Shown: positions 22,569 through 31,079 of the stretch, piece by piece
Layout of the letters: the number at the start of each line of letters is the position of its first letter
Position numbering within the stretch: position 1 is the first letter of the stretch
Assembly (NCBI GenBank): GCA_019456145.1
Contig: VRUL01000043.1
Span: 1 to 40,318 of the forward strand
Direction of reading: 5' to 3'
Source of the DNA: Planctomycetota bacterium
Lineage (GTDB): Bacteria; Planctomycetota; Phycisphaerae; Sedimentisphaerales; Anaerobacaceae
Length of the DNA stretch: 40,318 bases
Notes under the pieces: generated by a model
What the model saw: only the letters and a program-made list of their open reading frames with translations
Databases searched by the model: none
Told to the model about the DNA's origin: nothing
Program-made: the position numbers and the translations under genes

Positions 22569-23435
22569 CTACTCGTTTTTCAAAAATGCATCCGGTAATG
22601 AGTCGATTATATCGGTAGCCATTAAGCTGACCTGGCCCACTTTTTCCGCTGCAATATCACCTGCCAATCCGTGAATGTAAACGCCTAAGACCGCGGCATC
22701 AAAGTTGCTCAAGCCCTGGCCCGCCAGTGCGGTTATGGCGCCGGTTAAAACGTCACCGGCCCCGGCTGTCGCCATCCCGGGATTCCCGGTCTTATTGACA
22801 TAAACTTTTTCCCCATCCGTAACGACTGTCCCTGCTCCTTTTAAGGCTACGACGGTTTTCGTTTGCTGTGCTAATTGCACCCCCTGCTGCCGGCGGTCGC
22901 CAGGCAGATCTTCTCTAAACACACTCGACCATAATCTTTTCATCTCGCCCGGATGAGGCGTCAAAATCAGTTCCGCTTTTACTTTGACAGGCCAGTCTTT
23001 CATTTTTGACAGGTTATTCAAACCGTCGGCATCTATAACCAGACGAAGCCCATCCTGTTCAAGCAGGCCATGAAGGATTGACTGAAGTTCCCCGCTGATA
23101 CCGATACCAGGCCCGAAAGCCAACACATCATTATCGCCCGCAGCTTTAAGTATACTATTGATTGCCGTCGCTGATATTCGCCCGGCGCTGTCTTCGGCTA
23201 AGGCGATAGTCGTAAACGATGGCTCTATTGAAGCCACTATCGGAAGAACACTTTCAGGCGTCGCAACTCGCACAAGCCCGGCGCCGCAGCGCAGGGCGGC
23301 CCGGCCGGCAAGAGCAGCTGCTCCGCTCATACCCCTACTGCCGGAAATAATACAAATCTTGCCAAAGTCACCTTTATGAGCATCAACTGATCTCGGCTTT
23401 AACTTCGGGATTTCACTCGTCGTATGAAATTTCAT
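22569..23435 (-). CDS. nnrD: ADP-dependent NAD(P)H-hydrate dehydratase
   Basis: This 288-residue ribokinase-fold protein repairs hydrated NADH and NADPH by ADP-driven dehydration. Landmarks are AHKGDFGKICIISGSRGMSGAAALAGRAALRCGAGLV at the N-terminus, FGPGIG, DADGLNNL, LTPHPGEMKRL and the catalytic loop NPGMATAGAGDVLTGAI. It is the stand-alone C-terminal half of the YjeF/Nnr system; the epimerase half is not in this gene. The start overlaps the larB stop by four bases (ATGA at 23432-23435), so the two are translationally coupled. Confidence 0.93.
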   Translation of the reverse strand: MKFHTTSEIPKLKPRSVDAHKGDFGKICIISGSRGMSGAAALAGRAALRCGAGLVRVATPESVLPIVASIEPSFTTIALAEDSAGRISATAINSILKAAGDNDVLAFGPGIGISGELQSILHGLLEQDGLRLVIDADGLNNLSKMKDWPVKVKAELILTPHPGEMKRLWSSVFREDLPGDRRQQGVQLAQQTKTVVALKGAGTVVTDGEKVYVNKTGNPGMATAGAGDVLTGAITALAGQGLSNFDAAVLGVYIHGLAGDIAAEKVGQVSLMATDIIDSLPDAFLKNE

Positions 23436-24199
23436 TTTTTTGCTTCTATTTTATTGTTGATAAGTGTCGCTGTAACCGCTGCGGAAAAACCGCCGTCGAT
23501 ATTGACAACGGTGACACCCGCTGCACAGCTATTGAGCATTGTCAGAAGCGCCGACAACCCCTCGAAGCTCGAACCATACCCCACACTGGTCGGAACAGCG
23601 ATTACCGGACAGCTTACCAGACCGCCCATGACACTGGCTAAGGCTCCCTCCATACCTGCTACAACAATAATCACATTGGCGTTCTGTAATTTGGGCAGAT
23701 GTCCGAACAATCTATGCAGGCCAGCTACTCCAACGTCACATATCAGTTCTGTCCGCTGCCCCATAATCTCAGCAGTTACTTTTGCTTCCTCTGCAACCGG
23801 AAGGTCCGCCGTCCCGGCTGTTACTATCGGAAGGACAGCTTCCGACTCCGGAAGCTCCTTTTGCTCAAGCACAATTGCCCTGGCCAATTTCTCGTATCGA
23901 GCTTTTGGGAATTCCTTCGTCCTGGCCAGAGCCTCGAAAATGTCTTCTTCGGCTCGTGTAGCTAACACGTTATTACCTTTTGCAGCAAGGCTCCTGAAGA
24001 TTTTGATTATTTGTTCCGTTGTTTTGTTGGGGCAGTAAATAACTTCCGGAAAGCCCCGCCGGATTTGACGATGGTGGTCCACGCAGGCAAATCCTAAATC
24101 CTCAAATGGCAGATGACGCAATTTCTCAACCGCCTCGTCGATACCAATTTTGCCGCCTTTGACCTGTTCAAATAATTTTTTTAGCTGTTCAGCTTGAAT
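23432..24199 (-). CDS. larB: LarB, nickel-pincer cofactor biosynthesis carboxylase, with apparent ATT start
   Basis: LarB carboxylates and hydrolyses nicotinic acid adenine dinucleotide in making the nickel-pincer cofactor. The protein shows the family N-terminus (QLKKLFEQVKGGKIGIDEAV), then LPFEDLGFACVDHHR and GFPEVIYCPNKTTEQI. The PurE-like core has VTAGTADLPVAEEA, DVGVAGLHRL, VVAGMEGALASVMGGLV and PTSVGYG. There is no ATG, GTG, TTG or CTG between the in-frame stop at 24203-24205 and a TTG at 24121, which would delete about 26 conserved residues. An ATT at 24199 lies six bases after GGAAGG, so I place the start there (255 residues). The stop just before it ends the serine hydrolase in the same frame. 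larC and larE are not in the window. Confidence 0.85.
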   Translation of the reverse strand: MQAEQLKKLFEQVKGGKIGIDEAVEKLRHLPFEDLGFACVDHHRQIRRGFPEVIYCPNKTTEQIIKIFRSLAAKGNNVLATRAEEDIFEALARTKEFPKARYEKLARAIVLEQKELPESEAVLPIVTAGTADLPVAEEAKVTAEIMGQRTELICDVGVAGLHRLFGHLPKLQNANVIIVVAGMEGALASVMGGLVSCPVIAVPTSVGYGSSFEGLSALLTMLNSCAAGVTVVNIDGGFSAAVTATLINNKIEAKK

Positions 24200-24202
24200 A
24201 TT

Positions 24203-25399
24203 TCACCTTCCTTTCCCGTCTTCTTCATTGAGAAGAAACTTCTTTATGAGCATCCAGCATGCTTCGTCGCACCCCTTCTCCACGCCGCCCCCGCCTTGAT
24301 TGGAAGCTACAAGGACAGCGAAGTCAAGTTTGGGCACCATCCAGACTACTGCAAAGTTCATAGTATTGCTTCCTGAGTGCGTCAGCACCATACCGCCGGC
24401 CCAGTCTCGCTGCAATACCGCCCAGCCGGACGTGTAATCCCCGCCGAAATCAGCAGTGTGCAGAAGCTTGAAGGTCTCGCTCTTGAGCAGGCCTCCTTCG
24501 CCTCTGGCGCACTTGAGATGGGCGGTTATAAACTTAGCCCAGTCTCTTATTGAGCAGTGCACCGTACCGCCCGGCCCTAATACAGGCGGATTATCACTAA
24601 AACGCCCCGGCTCGACTGCACTAAGCTGGTTGCCTATAATCAGATGCTGCCAGGGTTGGTCTATCTTACCCGGCGTCCCCATCGCGCCGAAGCCGGCCGT
24701 CGTCATACCAAGCGGCTCAAAAAGCATTGTTCTCATCAGAGTTTCCCAGGGCATCTTCATAGCTCGCTCGGCCATTACTCCGGCAACAGAATAACCGGCA
24801 TTCGAATAAATATATTGAGTACCGGGCTCGGATTCGGGTTCTTGACCAAGCATCATTCTCACGTAAGCTAATCGCTGGTCCATGGCATAACCCGGAAGAT
24901 TATGCATATCCATAAACGACTTTCCCTTAGGAAAACTTCGATTGGCAGGAGGCAGTCCGCCGCGATGGGCCAGCAGATGTTTTAAGGAAATTTCTCGATA
25001 GCCCGGATGCATCTCATCAACCATATCAGGGAATGCTTCTGCCAATGTCGTGTCCCATTTGAGCTTGCCGCGCTCGACCAACATCGCAATAACAGTTGCC
25101 GTCATGGCTTTCGTACATGAGCCCAAATGGAACTTGTCGTTGGGTGTCACTTTAACATCGTTGCCGTCCTTGCGAAAACCCGTTGCACCCCACGCCACAG
25201 TCCGCCCCCCCAAAATCACTGCCCCCGCCAACGCAGGCAGTTGGTATTTCTGCCGGATCGGTTCGAGCAGGGGACCAATGTCATCTGGGAAAGTTTTTGC
25301 AGCTTCTTGAGAGGTAGTTTTTGTAACCTCCGCACAACCTGCAACAGACATTACGATTATCAAAAACCACAAGGAAATTGTATTTCGTTGCGTACCCAT
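24203..25399 (-). CDS. Serine hydrolase lipoprotein (class C beta-lactamase family)
   Basis: This is a 398-residue protein. The start is the ATG at 25399; a TTG one codon earlier is in frame. A hydrophobic leader ends in the lipobox VAGC (Cys22), so it is probably lipid-anchored. The beta-lactamase/DD-peptidase fold has its three motifs: S94-C-T-K97 (nucleophile and general base), Y198-S-N200 and a later HSGS. It also has the common segments LLAHRGGLP and MLFEPLGMTTAGFG. Members include penicillin-binding proteins, esterases and D-aminopeptidases; true antibiotic resistance cannot be inferred. It sits seven bases after tsaD. Its stop codon is only three bases from the apparent larB start and in the same frame. 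Confidence 0.88.
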   Translation of the reverse strand: MGTQRNTISLWFLIIVMSVAGCAEVTKTTSQEAAKTFPDDIGPLLEPIRQKYQLPALAGAVILGGRTVAWGATGFRKDGNDVKVTPNDKFHLGSCTKAMTATVIAMLVERGKLKWDTTLAEAFPDMVDEMHPGYREISLKHLLAHRGGLPPANRSFPKGKSFMDMHNLPGYAMDQRLAYVRMMLGQEPESEPGTQYIYSNAGYSVAGVMAERAMKMPWETLMRTMLFEPLGMTTAGFGAMGTPGKIDQPWQHLIIGNQLSAVEPGRFSDNPPVLGPGGTVHCSIRDWAKFITAHLKCARGEGGLLKSETFKLLHTADFGGDYTSGWAVLQRDWAGGMVLTHSGSNTMNFAVVWMVPKLDFAVLVASNQGGGGVEKGCDEACWMLIKKFLLNEEDGKGR

Positions 25400-25406
25400 C
25401 AATTAA

Positions 25407-26444
25407 TCAACCTGTCGCCTTTGGCTCAAGGCTCAAGTCCGCAAAGAGCTTGGCCTTATATTTATAATACCCCAGAGAGGCTACCATAACCGCATTGTCA
25501 GTGCAATATCGTTTAGGTGCGACTAAAAGTTTTTTTGGCGGCACAGCCGTTTCGCACATTGTTTGCAAACGACTTCGCAGTTCGTTGTTAGCTGCCACTC
25601 CGCCGCCGAACAGAACTGTTTTCGCCCCGATTCTCTCAACGGCCCGCTCGGTCTTTTTAATAAGTACATCTACAACCGCCGTCTGAAATGACGCTGCAAT
25701 GTCGGCGATTTCCTGCTCGCTCATCGAACCGACTTTGTCCTGGCCTTTCATGTCCTGTCCGCGGCAGTAATACAGCACGGCCGTCTTGATACCGCTGAAA
25801 GAAAAATCCAGCGAGTCAGGCCCAAGCATCGAACGAGGAAATTGGATAGCTTTTGGGTCCCCTTTCTCCGCCGCCTTTTCAATACTCGGCCCGCCCGGAT
25901 AGGACAGTCTCAATATATTTGCGACCTTATCGAACGCCTCACCGGCAGCATCATCAATCGTTGAGCCCAAAAGTTCCGGCTCAAGAGGTGACCGGTAATC
26001 GTAAAGACTCGTATGCCCGCCTGATACAATCAAAGCAGCCGCAGGAAGTTGCAAATCCTTTTCGCCCAATACCGCAGATTGTAAATGGGCGTGTAAATGA
26101 TTGATTGCTATCAGCGGTTTTGACCACATAAAAGCAAGCGTTTTAGCTGCGGTAACACCGATGACCAAAGCGACGGTCAGCCCGGGCTGATTCGCAACCG
26201 CAATTGCATCGATGTCATCTTCGCTCGTATTAGCTTGTTGGATTGCCTCGCTTATAACCGGATATATCTTTTCGACATGAGCACGCGATGCAATCTCCGG
26301 AACTACTCCGCCGTACTTTTCGTGCAGCTTCGCTTGCGAGGCTATTACGGAAGATTTGATAATCTTGCCATCGCCCACCACCGCCGCCGCTGTCTCATCA
26401 CAGCTCGTCTCAATACCAAGAATATTTACAGATTTTGCCTGCAT
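25407..26444 (-). CDS. tsaD: tRNA N6-threonylcarbamoyladenosine transferase TsaD
   Basis: This 345-residue essential enzyme transfers threonylcarbamoyl to A37 of tRNAs that read ANN codons, working with TsaB and TsaE. ILGIETSCDETAAAVV opens the ASKHA fold. His116 and His120 in INHLHAH bind the metal. LIVSGGHTSLYDY, DDAAGEAFDKVANIL, FSGIKTAVLYY and GGGVAANNELRSRL are the standard landmarks. A good promoter ends only seven bases before the ATG and no ribosome-binding site is visible, so the mRNA is probably leaderless. The serine hydrolase, larB and nnrD follow closely and are likely co-transcribed. Confidence 0.97.
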   Translation of the reverse strand: MQAKSVNILGIETSCDETAAAVVGDGKIIKSSVIASQAKLHEKYGGVVPEIASRAHVEKIYPVISEAIQQANTSEDDIDAIAVANQPGLTVALVIGVTAAKTLAFMWSKPLIAINHLHAHLQSAVLGEKDLQLPAAALIVSGGHTSLYDYRSPLEPELLGSTIDDAAGEAFDKVANILRLSYPGGPSIEKAAEKGDPKAIQFPRSMLGPDSLDFSFSGIKTAVLYYCRGQDMKGQDKVGSMSEQEIADIAASFQTAVVDVLIKKTERAVERIGAKTVLFGGGVAANNELRSRLQTMCETAVPPKKLLVAPKRYCTDNAVMVASLGYYKYKAKLFADLSLEPKATG

Positions 26445-26451
26445 ACAAGTG

Positions 26452-26480
26452 ATATTAGTTTAACAATCCGAATTCGTCAA
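26452..26480 (-). promoter_or_regulatory. Sigma-70-like promoter giving a leaderless tsaD transcript
   Basis: On the minus strand TTGACG (26480-26475) and TAATAT (26457-26452) are 17 bases apart. Only seven bases separate the -10 box from the ATG at 26444, so transcription should start at or next to the start codon. No Shine-Dalgarno sequence is present. Confidence 0.65.
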
Positions 26481-26545
26481 TATCAGAAAGTCTTGTGGGT
26501 CTGTGGATTGATTGAAAAACAGGTCCTAAGTCGGGATGAAACAGT

Positions 26546-27229
26546 CTACTCAGTTAAGCCCGCGCTACACTTGATTTTCTCGATGTCAAGCTCGCCAATG
26601 TAGTTGATAAGGTTCTTCCACCCGGAATAAAACCCGAATCCACCTTTGGTCATCTCCTCAATGGCTTCATCTTTGCTCCAGCCCTGCAACGCGATACGAT
26701 AAATCGCGCACATTGTCCCAGTACGGTCGGCCCCGCGCTGGCAGTGCACAAATGCCGGCGTCCGGTTCGGATCGATAGCAATTTTCAAAAAGCGGACCAC
26801 CTCTTTCTCCTCAGGATGCCACGTCTTCATGTAAATATGCTCATAGGATAAGCCGGTATCTCCAATCTCCTCTCGGTCGAAATGAAACGACCTCAGATTA
26901 ACGACGGTTTTGATACCAAGTTTTTTCAACTGCTGCATTCCCTCTTTGGTTGGTTGCGCCCCGCGGTACAGCCTTTCCGAGACCTTATGCAGATTATCTA
27001 CGCCCGGCACTTCCAGACGCACCGCCCACTCCCTGGGCGGTGCACCAGCAGCTTTGGTGTCGCGCTCATTGCTAACCAATAGCCAAAGCATCTCCTGCCC
27101 GTACGTCTTAACAAGATACACCGCTACGCAAAACAAAACCGCCCCAGCCAGCAAAACTACAGTATACCGTCCTCTTACTGGCTTTGCCTTTCTACTTCTT
27201 TTATTTGTTATTTGCTCATTCTTTGTCAT
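26546..27229 (-). CDS. Membrane-anchored dual-specificity / tyrosine phosphatase-like protein
   Basis: This is a 227-residue protein. A basic N-terminus (NKRSRKAKPVRGR) and one transmembrane helix (TVVLLAGAVLFCVAVYLV, about 23-40) place the catalytic domain outside the cytoplasm. The domain has LYRGAQPTKEGMQQLKKLGIKTVVNLR and the signature VHCQRGADRTG (Cys163 nucleophile, Arg169), which forms a thiophosphate intermediate in cysteine-based phosphatases. The general-acid loop is less clear (TWHPEEKE). Such proteins act on phosphoproteins, inositol phosphates or nucleotides; the substrate is unknown. It is 22 bases after the DUF362 gene. Confidence 0.85.
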   Translation of the reverse strand: MTKNEQITNKRSRKAKPVRGRYTVVLLAGAVLFCVAVYLVKTYGQEMLWLLVSNERDTKAAGAPPREWAVRLEVPGVDNLHKVSERLYRGAQPTKEGMQQLKKLGIKTVVNLRSFHFDREEIGDTGLSYEHIYMKTWHPEEKEVVRFLKIAIDPNRTPAFVHCQRGADRTGTMCAIYRIALQGWSKDEAIEEMTKGGFGFYSGWKNLINYIGELDIEKIKCSAGLTE

Positions 27230-27251
27230 TCCCGGCTCTCAAAATTCCTCG

Positions 27252-28232
27252 TTAATCTGTGTTTCTTTTTTTTCTCAGCATGATCCTTTTTATCGCGGCT
27301 TTGGAAAGAAGTATCACCTGCTTAAAAATGCTCTTGCAGACGTGCAGCAGCGAAAATCGCAGCGGAGTAGGCTCAGACAGCTCGAAGTCTGTGCATATGC
27401 TTTCTGGAAAATCGTCACCTAAGATATCTATGCTGTCCTTGTCCGGACATGGCAATCCCATTTGCCTTGCTGTTTTGAGAATAGGCAGTTCATCCGGCTT
27501 GATATCGACTAATTTGCAGCAGATAGTTTCCACGGCCACCGGGTCTGTTCCGCCTATGATCCAGCCTAACTGCCTGGCTCTGCCCTTAATCGGACCGCGA
27601 CCATCCATGGCTGTCACCGCATCAACTATCGTCAACGCTGGATTCAGGAACTTGAAAATATCAATGAGAAATTCACAGAATTCGCTGTCGTTGTTTCCTT
27701 TGGAAAAGTGCCAAAGCGCCTTTCGCTTGCCGCTGACACAGCCAAACATATTCTTGACCGCAAATGTCGCCACCAGTTGCTGGTGCGTTTTGAATTTCGG
27801 CAAGTTTATAATGACATCGGCATCGAGCGCAACAGAACTTATACCGACCCTGGTATTGTGCGCTCCTATTCGGCACCATTTCGGTTTATCGAGCTGTTTC
27901 ACAGGCACTGATAATTTCCTCAGCGGTTCTTCTAATTTCAGTGCCTTCACACATCCGAAAACATTGCCCCACGCGGGCGAATCGCCTACAAATGGCTTGG
28001 CGCCAAAATCTTTCAACAACCGGGCAACCTCGATTATCACCGTAGGGTCCGTCTGTGTGGCAAAACGGCGGCGCCTCGGGGTGATTAAATTAGGCTTAAG
28101 TAACACGGTCTGGCCTGAACTAACAAATTTGTCTACTCCGCCTAAAAGTTCGAACTGCGTCGCAATCGCATCGGCAATTTTCACTTCACTGTAGTCAGAG
28201 CATCGAATTAGCGTAACTGCTGGATTGGGCAT
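27252..28232 (-). CDS. DUF362 domain protein
   Basis: This is a 326-residue cytoplasmic protein. It has the DUF362 opening VLLKPNLITPRRR, then DPTVIIEVARLLKDFGAKPFVGDSPAWGN, the core VIINLPKFKTHQQLVATFAVKNMFGCVSG with the conserved K-x-H and K-N-M-F-G segments, and DAVTAMDGRGP with GGTDPVAVE. The domain often occurs with ferredoxin modules, but no CxxCxxC cluster is present here. The biochemical role is undefined. The C-terminal tail is strongly basic (KRIMLRKKRN). It is eight bases after the unknown lipoprotein-like gene and before the phosphatase gene, so the three probably form an operon. Confidence 0.86.
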   Translation of the reverse strand: MPNPAVTLIRCSDYSEVKIADAIATQFELLGGVDKFVSSGQTVLLKPNLITPRRRRFATQTDPTVIIEVARLLKDFGAKPFVGDSPAWGNVFGCVKALKLEEPLRKLSVPVKQLDKPKWCRIGAHNTRVGISSVALDADVIINLPKFKTHQQLVATFAVKNMFGCVSGKRKALWHFSKGNNDSEFCEFLIDIFKFLNPALTIVDAVTAMDGRGPIKGRARQLGWIIGGTDPVAVETICCKLVDIKPDELPILKTARQMGLPCPDKDSIDILGDDFPESICTDFELSEPTPLRFSLLHVCKSIFKQVILLSKAAIKRIMLRKKRNTD

Positions 28233-28240
28233 TTACAGGC

Positions 28241-29086
28241 CTAATAGTTTATACCAATGCACACTAACAAAAATAATCTGACAGATGGTTTAAGCTCGGG
28301 CGCCTTACGTTTAAGTTCATTGAAAAACAGGCTGCCTTCCGGTTTACTGAAGAACAAACCGCCAAGAGTTTCTTGCCCGCTGTCGTATTTTCCAGGCCCA
28401 ACCAGAACAAAGTCGCCGGGGCCCATTTTCAAACTAAACCCCGCCGAGGTAAAAAGGAACTCGCCTGATTTCTCCCGCCCCGAAAACAGCGGGATTGAAC
28501 GTCGTCTCGGCGGTGAAAAAACCGGAAGCACGCTGACCTTGCATAAACCTCTGAAGGCGGGGATCTTTTCAGCTTGTATCCGTAGGCCGAGTTTTCCCTG
28601 CCCGAGCTTTACTCTTTTCATTGAGCCGTTCTCTGAAGTGTACAGGACGGTTTTCTCCTTGCCTAATACCCCAACCGCAACGTCGTTGGATTGACCATCA
28701 GGAAGCAATAACGAAACTGTCCCAACTTGTATACCGTCGGACGAACGAAGCAAATCGGCGATTTTATCCCACATCCGGATTTGTCCGAAACCGGCCAAAA
28801 ATGAGTTGGAGCTAAATGCGTCGATATTGTTAAACCGCAGCGGCTGGGCGTATACCATCGGCCAAACATCAACTAATGTGCTTACGTTCTCGGCAGGCAT
28901 TTCAAAAATATAGACGTTAAAATTTAGTGTCTTAAGCTGTTGCGGACCTGCATGTTTCACGTTATCAGAAGGGGCCAAATCCGTGATTTTTACTCGCTCC
29001 CATATCGGCTCTCCTTCAGTGCCATTGCAGCCTCCCGCTCGGAAAGCCAGGCTGATTAAAAACGCAATTTGAAAAACACGAATCAT
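28241..29086 (-). CDS. Unknown lipoprotein-like secreted protein
   Basis: The frame is open to 29122, but the earlier starts (TTG 29122, ATG 29113) add a polar N-terminus; the ATG at 29086 gives a good signal peptide (MIRVFQIAFLISLAFRAGGC) with a lipobox-like Cys. About 281 residues result. The mature part has many beta-strand-like segments (LKTLNFNVYIFEMPAENVS, VGTVSLLLP, KLGLRIQAEKI) and a closing FVLVGPGKYD and LGGLFF. I do not recognise the family. No transmembrane helices follow the signal. It lies 8 bases upstream of the DUF362 gene. No clear ribosome site is seen before any start. Confidence 0.65.
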   Translation of the reverse strand: MIRVFQIAFLISLAFRAGGCNGTEGEPIWERVKITDLAPSDNVKHAGPQQLKTLNFNVYIFEMPAENVSTLVDVWPMVYAQPLRFNNIDAFSSNSFLAGFGQIRMWDKIADLLRSSDGIQVGTVSLLLPDGQSNDVAVGVLGKEKTVLYTSENGSMKRVKLGQGKLGLRIQAEKIPAFRGLCKVSVLPVFSPPRRRSIPLFSGREKSGEFLFTSAGFSLKMGPGDFVLVGPGKYDSGQETLGGLFFSKPEGSLFFNELKRKAPELKPSVRLFLLVCIGINY

Positions 29087-29240
29087 AAGGTATAGATTAG
29101 TTGTTGTGCACATAGCTGTCAATGGATGAAATAAGACTTGCTGAGACTGCCTCAGAAGAATTCGCCGCTATGAAATCCCGGTTCGGCTTAAACTGCTGTT
29201 TCTCATGACCACCAATTCCGAAGATTTTGAAACAAACTCT

Positions 29241-30683
29241 TTAAGGTGGTGGGGGTGGCGGCGGCGGCATACCCGTGGAGAACATCCACTCTTGACCTTC
29301 GGTTTTGCCCCAGCCATTGACAGAATCGATACGCCAGTAGTGCTGAGTGCCCGCAGCCATTCCACCCGGGTCGAAGGTTGCACCAGTCTGGTTGCGTATG
29401 AACGTCGGTGGACTGCTCATGCCTAAGTAAACATCGTACGATGTGGCGCCGGTCCCGGCCGTCCAGCTCAGATCAGCCTCTACATTGACGCTCATGGCCC
29501 CATGACCAGGATTCGGATTACTCGCCTGCCCCGGCAGGGGCGGTATCGTCGTAGCTGTCAGCCATTTTAAGATTAATACAGCCAGGTCCTTATGATTTAT
29601 TGTGTTATCACCCGCAGGTGGTGGTGCAACGTCAACTGATGGTTCATCCCCGGAGAAGTATTGAGCCAGTATGCAGATGTCCTTGAAGGTGATCTTACCG
29701 TCCTGGTTGAAATCACAATCCGGAAGGGAAGCGGTATTCATGCAGCAGATATGTCCATTGAGGTCAAATCCCGAGTATGCGGTTGTACCCTCGTAATATT
29801 GACCGTTGGGATATACATCCTGGGTGACGTGATAGATGTTCATACCGCCATTGTTGCGCCATACTTTAAGCATGTATGTTTGCCCGGCGACTACCGGGCA
29901 ATCATTCACGCCCCAGAATGCCTCCCAGCCGAAGGGAAAGCGAACCGGAACCGAGGTCACCGGTCCCACCGGGACTAGTCCCGGAAACGTGACAATCTGA
30001 AGCTGCCAATCAAGCAAATCGTTACCGCCTATTATGCCTTGGACGCGAGCGGCAACCACACGGTTGCCCGTAGCGACAAAGGTTTGACCAAAATAGGAAG
30101 GAGGATTCTGCCAGTTGCCCCAGTACGATTGGTCAGACCAGTAATCGGTGCTGTCGACCCCGTTATAGGCCAGGCTCTTCGTATACGGTGCATCATCATC
30201 CTGAACAGCAGGAGTCGGTTCGTTCCATGTGCCGTTCATATCCAGGTCAAATTCACCGGGATTCGATACATCGGTTTTGTAGAGAAAGCCCACCTCGAAA
30301 GAGTAATGTCCCCAGCACTCCGGCCGGTTAGAGGTCATCAAACGCGTAGACTCACTCGTTGCCCCCGCCCCATCTACACACACCAGGTCAAAATCATCAC
30401 CCATATTTACCGGTATTTCGACGCGGCCATCGCTGTCCGTCGCACCCATCAGAAGATCCCACGTCGTTTTCAACTGGATATTGGGCACCGGATTGCCGTC
30501 TTCGTCCCACACCCAGACTCTGCACACGCGGCCGCCGAGACATCCGGTACCGGCACTATTTTCCCAGGCCGGAAACTGACGCTGGAAGGCCACTGCGAAG
30601 TGGCCCGCTCCGTATGATATCTCTGGCACAGCGGCGATTAACAATATGACTCCAACCACCGTAACTTTCGCTATATCGGTCAT
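29241..30683 (-). CDS. Large secreted protein with dockerin-like domain and FN3-like module
   Basis: The ATG at 30683 gives a 480-residue protein with a good signal peptide (VTVVGVILLIAAVPEISYGA). A TTG at 30731 adds 16 residues and has GGGGAA before it, so it remains possible. The N-terminal part is beta-rich with VCRVWVWDEDGNPVPN, a surface-protein transthyretin-like or Ig-like segment. The middle (FGQTFVATGNRVVAARVQGI) looks like a carbohydrate- or ligand-binding sandwich. A dockerin-like pair follows, CDFNQDGKITFKDICILAQYF and INHKDLAVLILKWL. The end is an FN3/Ig-like module (ADLSWTAGTGATSYDVYLG). It stops abruptly in eight prolines. Confidence 0.75.
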   Translation of the reverse strand: MTDIAKVTVVGVILLIAAVPEISYGAGHFAVAFQRQFPAWENSAGTGCLGGRVCRVWVWDEDGNPVPNIQLKTTWDLLMGATDSDGRVEIPVNMGDDFDLVCVDGAGATSESTRLMTSNRPECWGHYSFEVGFLYKTDVSNPGEFDLDMNGTWNEPTPAVQDDDAPYTKSLAYNGVDSTDYWSDQSYWGNWQNPPSYFGQTFVATGNRVVAARVQGIIGGNDLLDWQLQIVTFPGLVPVGPVTSVPVRFPFGWEAFWGVNDCPVVAGQTYMLKVWRNNGGMNIYHVTQDVYPNGQYYEGTTAYSGFDLNGHICCMNTASLPDCDFNQDGKITFKDICILAQYFSGDEPSVDVAPPPAGDNTINHKDLAVLILKWLTATTIPPLPGQASNPNPGHGAMSVNVEADLSWTAGTGATSYDVYLGMSSPPTFIRNQTGATFDPGGMAAGTQHYWRIDSVNGWGKTEGQEWMFSTGMPPPPPPPP

Positions 30684-30786
30684 TACAGCTTTGTTTACAT
30701 AGCGCACGGCTGGCCCACTCCTTACTTTCAACTATTGTTCCCCATCTATAAGCCCTACTCACAGCGGTAAATCTTTACTATCCAAT

Positions 30787-30815
30787 ATGATACAAAATTC
30801 AACTCCCCATTTCAA
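30787..30815 (-). promoter_or_regulatory. Promoter for the large dockerin-like gene
   Basis: On the minus strand TTGAAA (30815-30810) and TATCAT (30792-30787) are 17 bases apart. Transcription would begin near 30780, upstream of both candidate starts (30731 and 30683). Confidence 0.5.
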
Positions 30816-30965
30816 CCACCTTATAGCCGGCTAAGAAAAATAATCTTCACCTCCTTATGTCAAATCACAGGCGAGTGACCGTAGCTGTCAATGGGATGGT
30901 CTCAGACATGCTCATTGCCTCAGTCTGTTTCGATTGCTTAGAAATAAATATTTTTCGCAGATTAT

Positions 30966-30994
30966 TTGCATTACGGCTATGCAGCGGGTACAAT
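30966..30994 (+). promoter_or_regulatory. Promoter for the pseudopilin pair
   Basis: TTGCAT (30966-30971) and TACAAT (30989-30994) are 17 bases apart, predicting a start near 31001 and a leader of about 80 bases. This supports the ATG at 31080 over the upstream open frame. The rest of the divergent gap 30732-31079 shows no gene. Confidence 0.55.
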
Positions 30995-31079
30995 TGACGA
31001 AGATAATCGTAGCGGTGATTTTTCATACCTAAAAAGTAAGTGTTGTTTGGGCCTTCTTGTAGAAAGAAGGGAGAGCGTC

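Noticed and set aside
24203..25399. Beta-lactamase resistance gene
   Set aside because: The SxxK, YxN and HxG motifs fit the broad serine hydrolase family; nothing specifically indicates antibiotic hydrolysis.
29122..29208. 28-codon plus-strand frame between two minus-strand genes
   Set aside because: Too short to support, with no ribosome site and no promoter; the intergenic position alone is not enough.
30966..31079. Upstream extension of the first pseudopilin frame (38 extra codons)
   Set aside because: The prepilin signal must be N-terminal, AAGGGAG lies before the ATG at 31080, and a promoter overlaps the extension.
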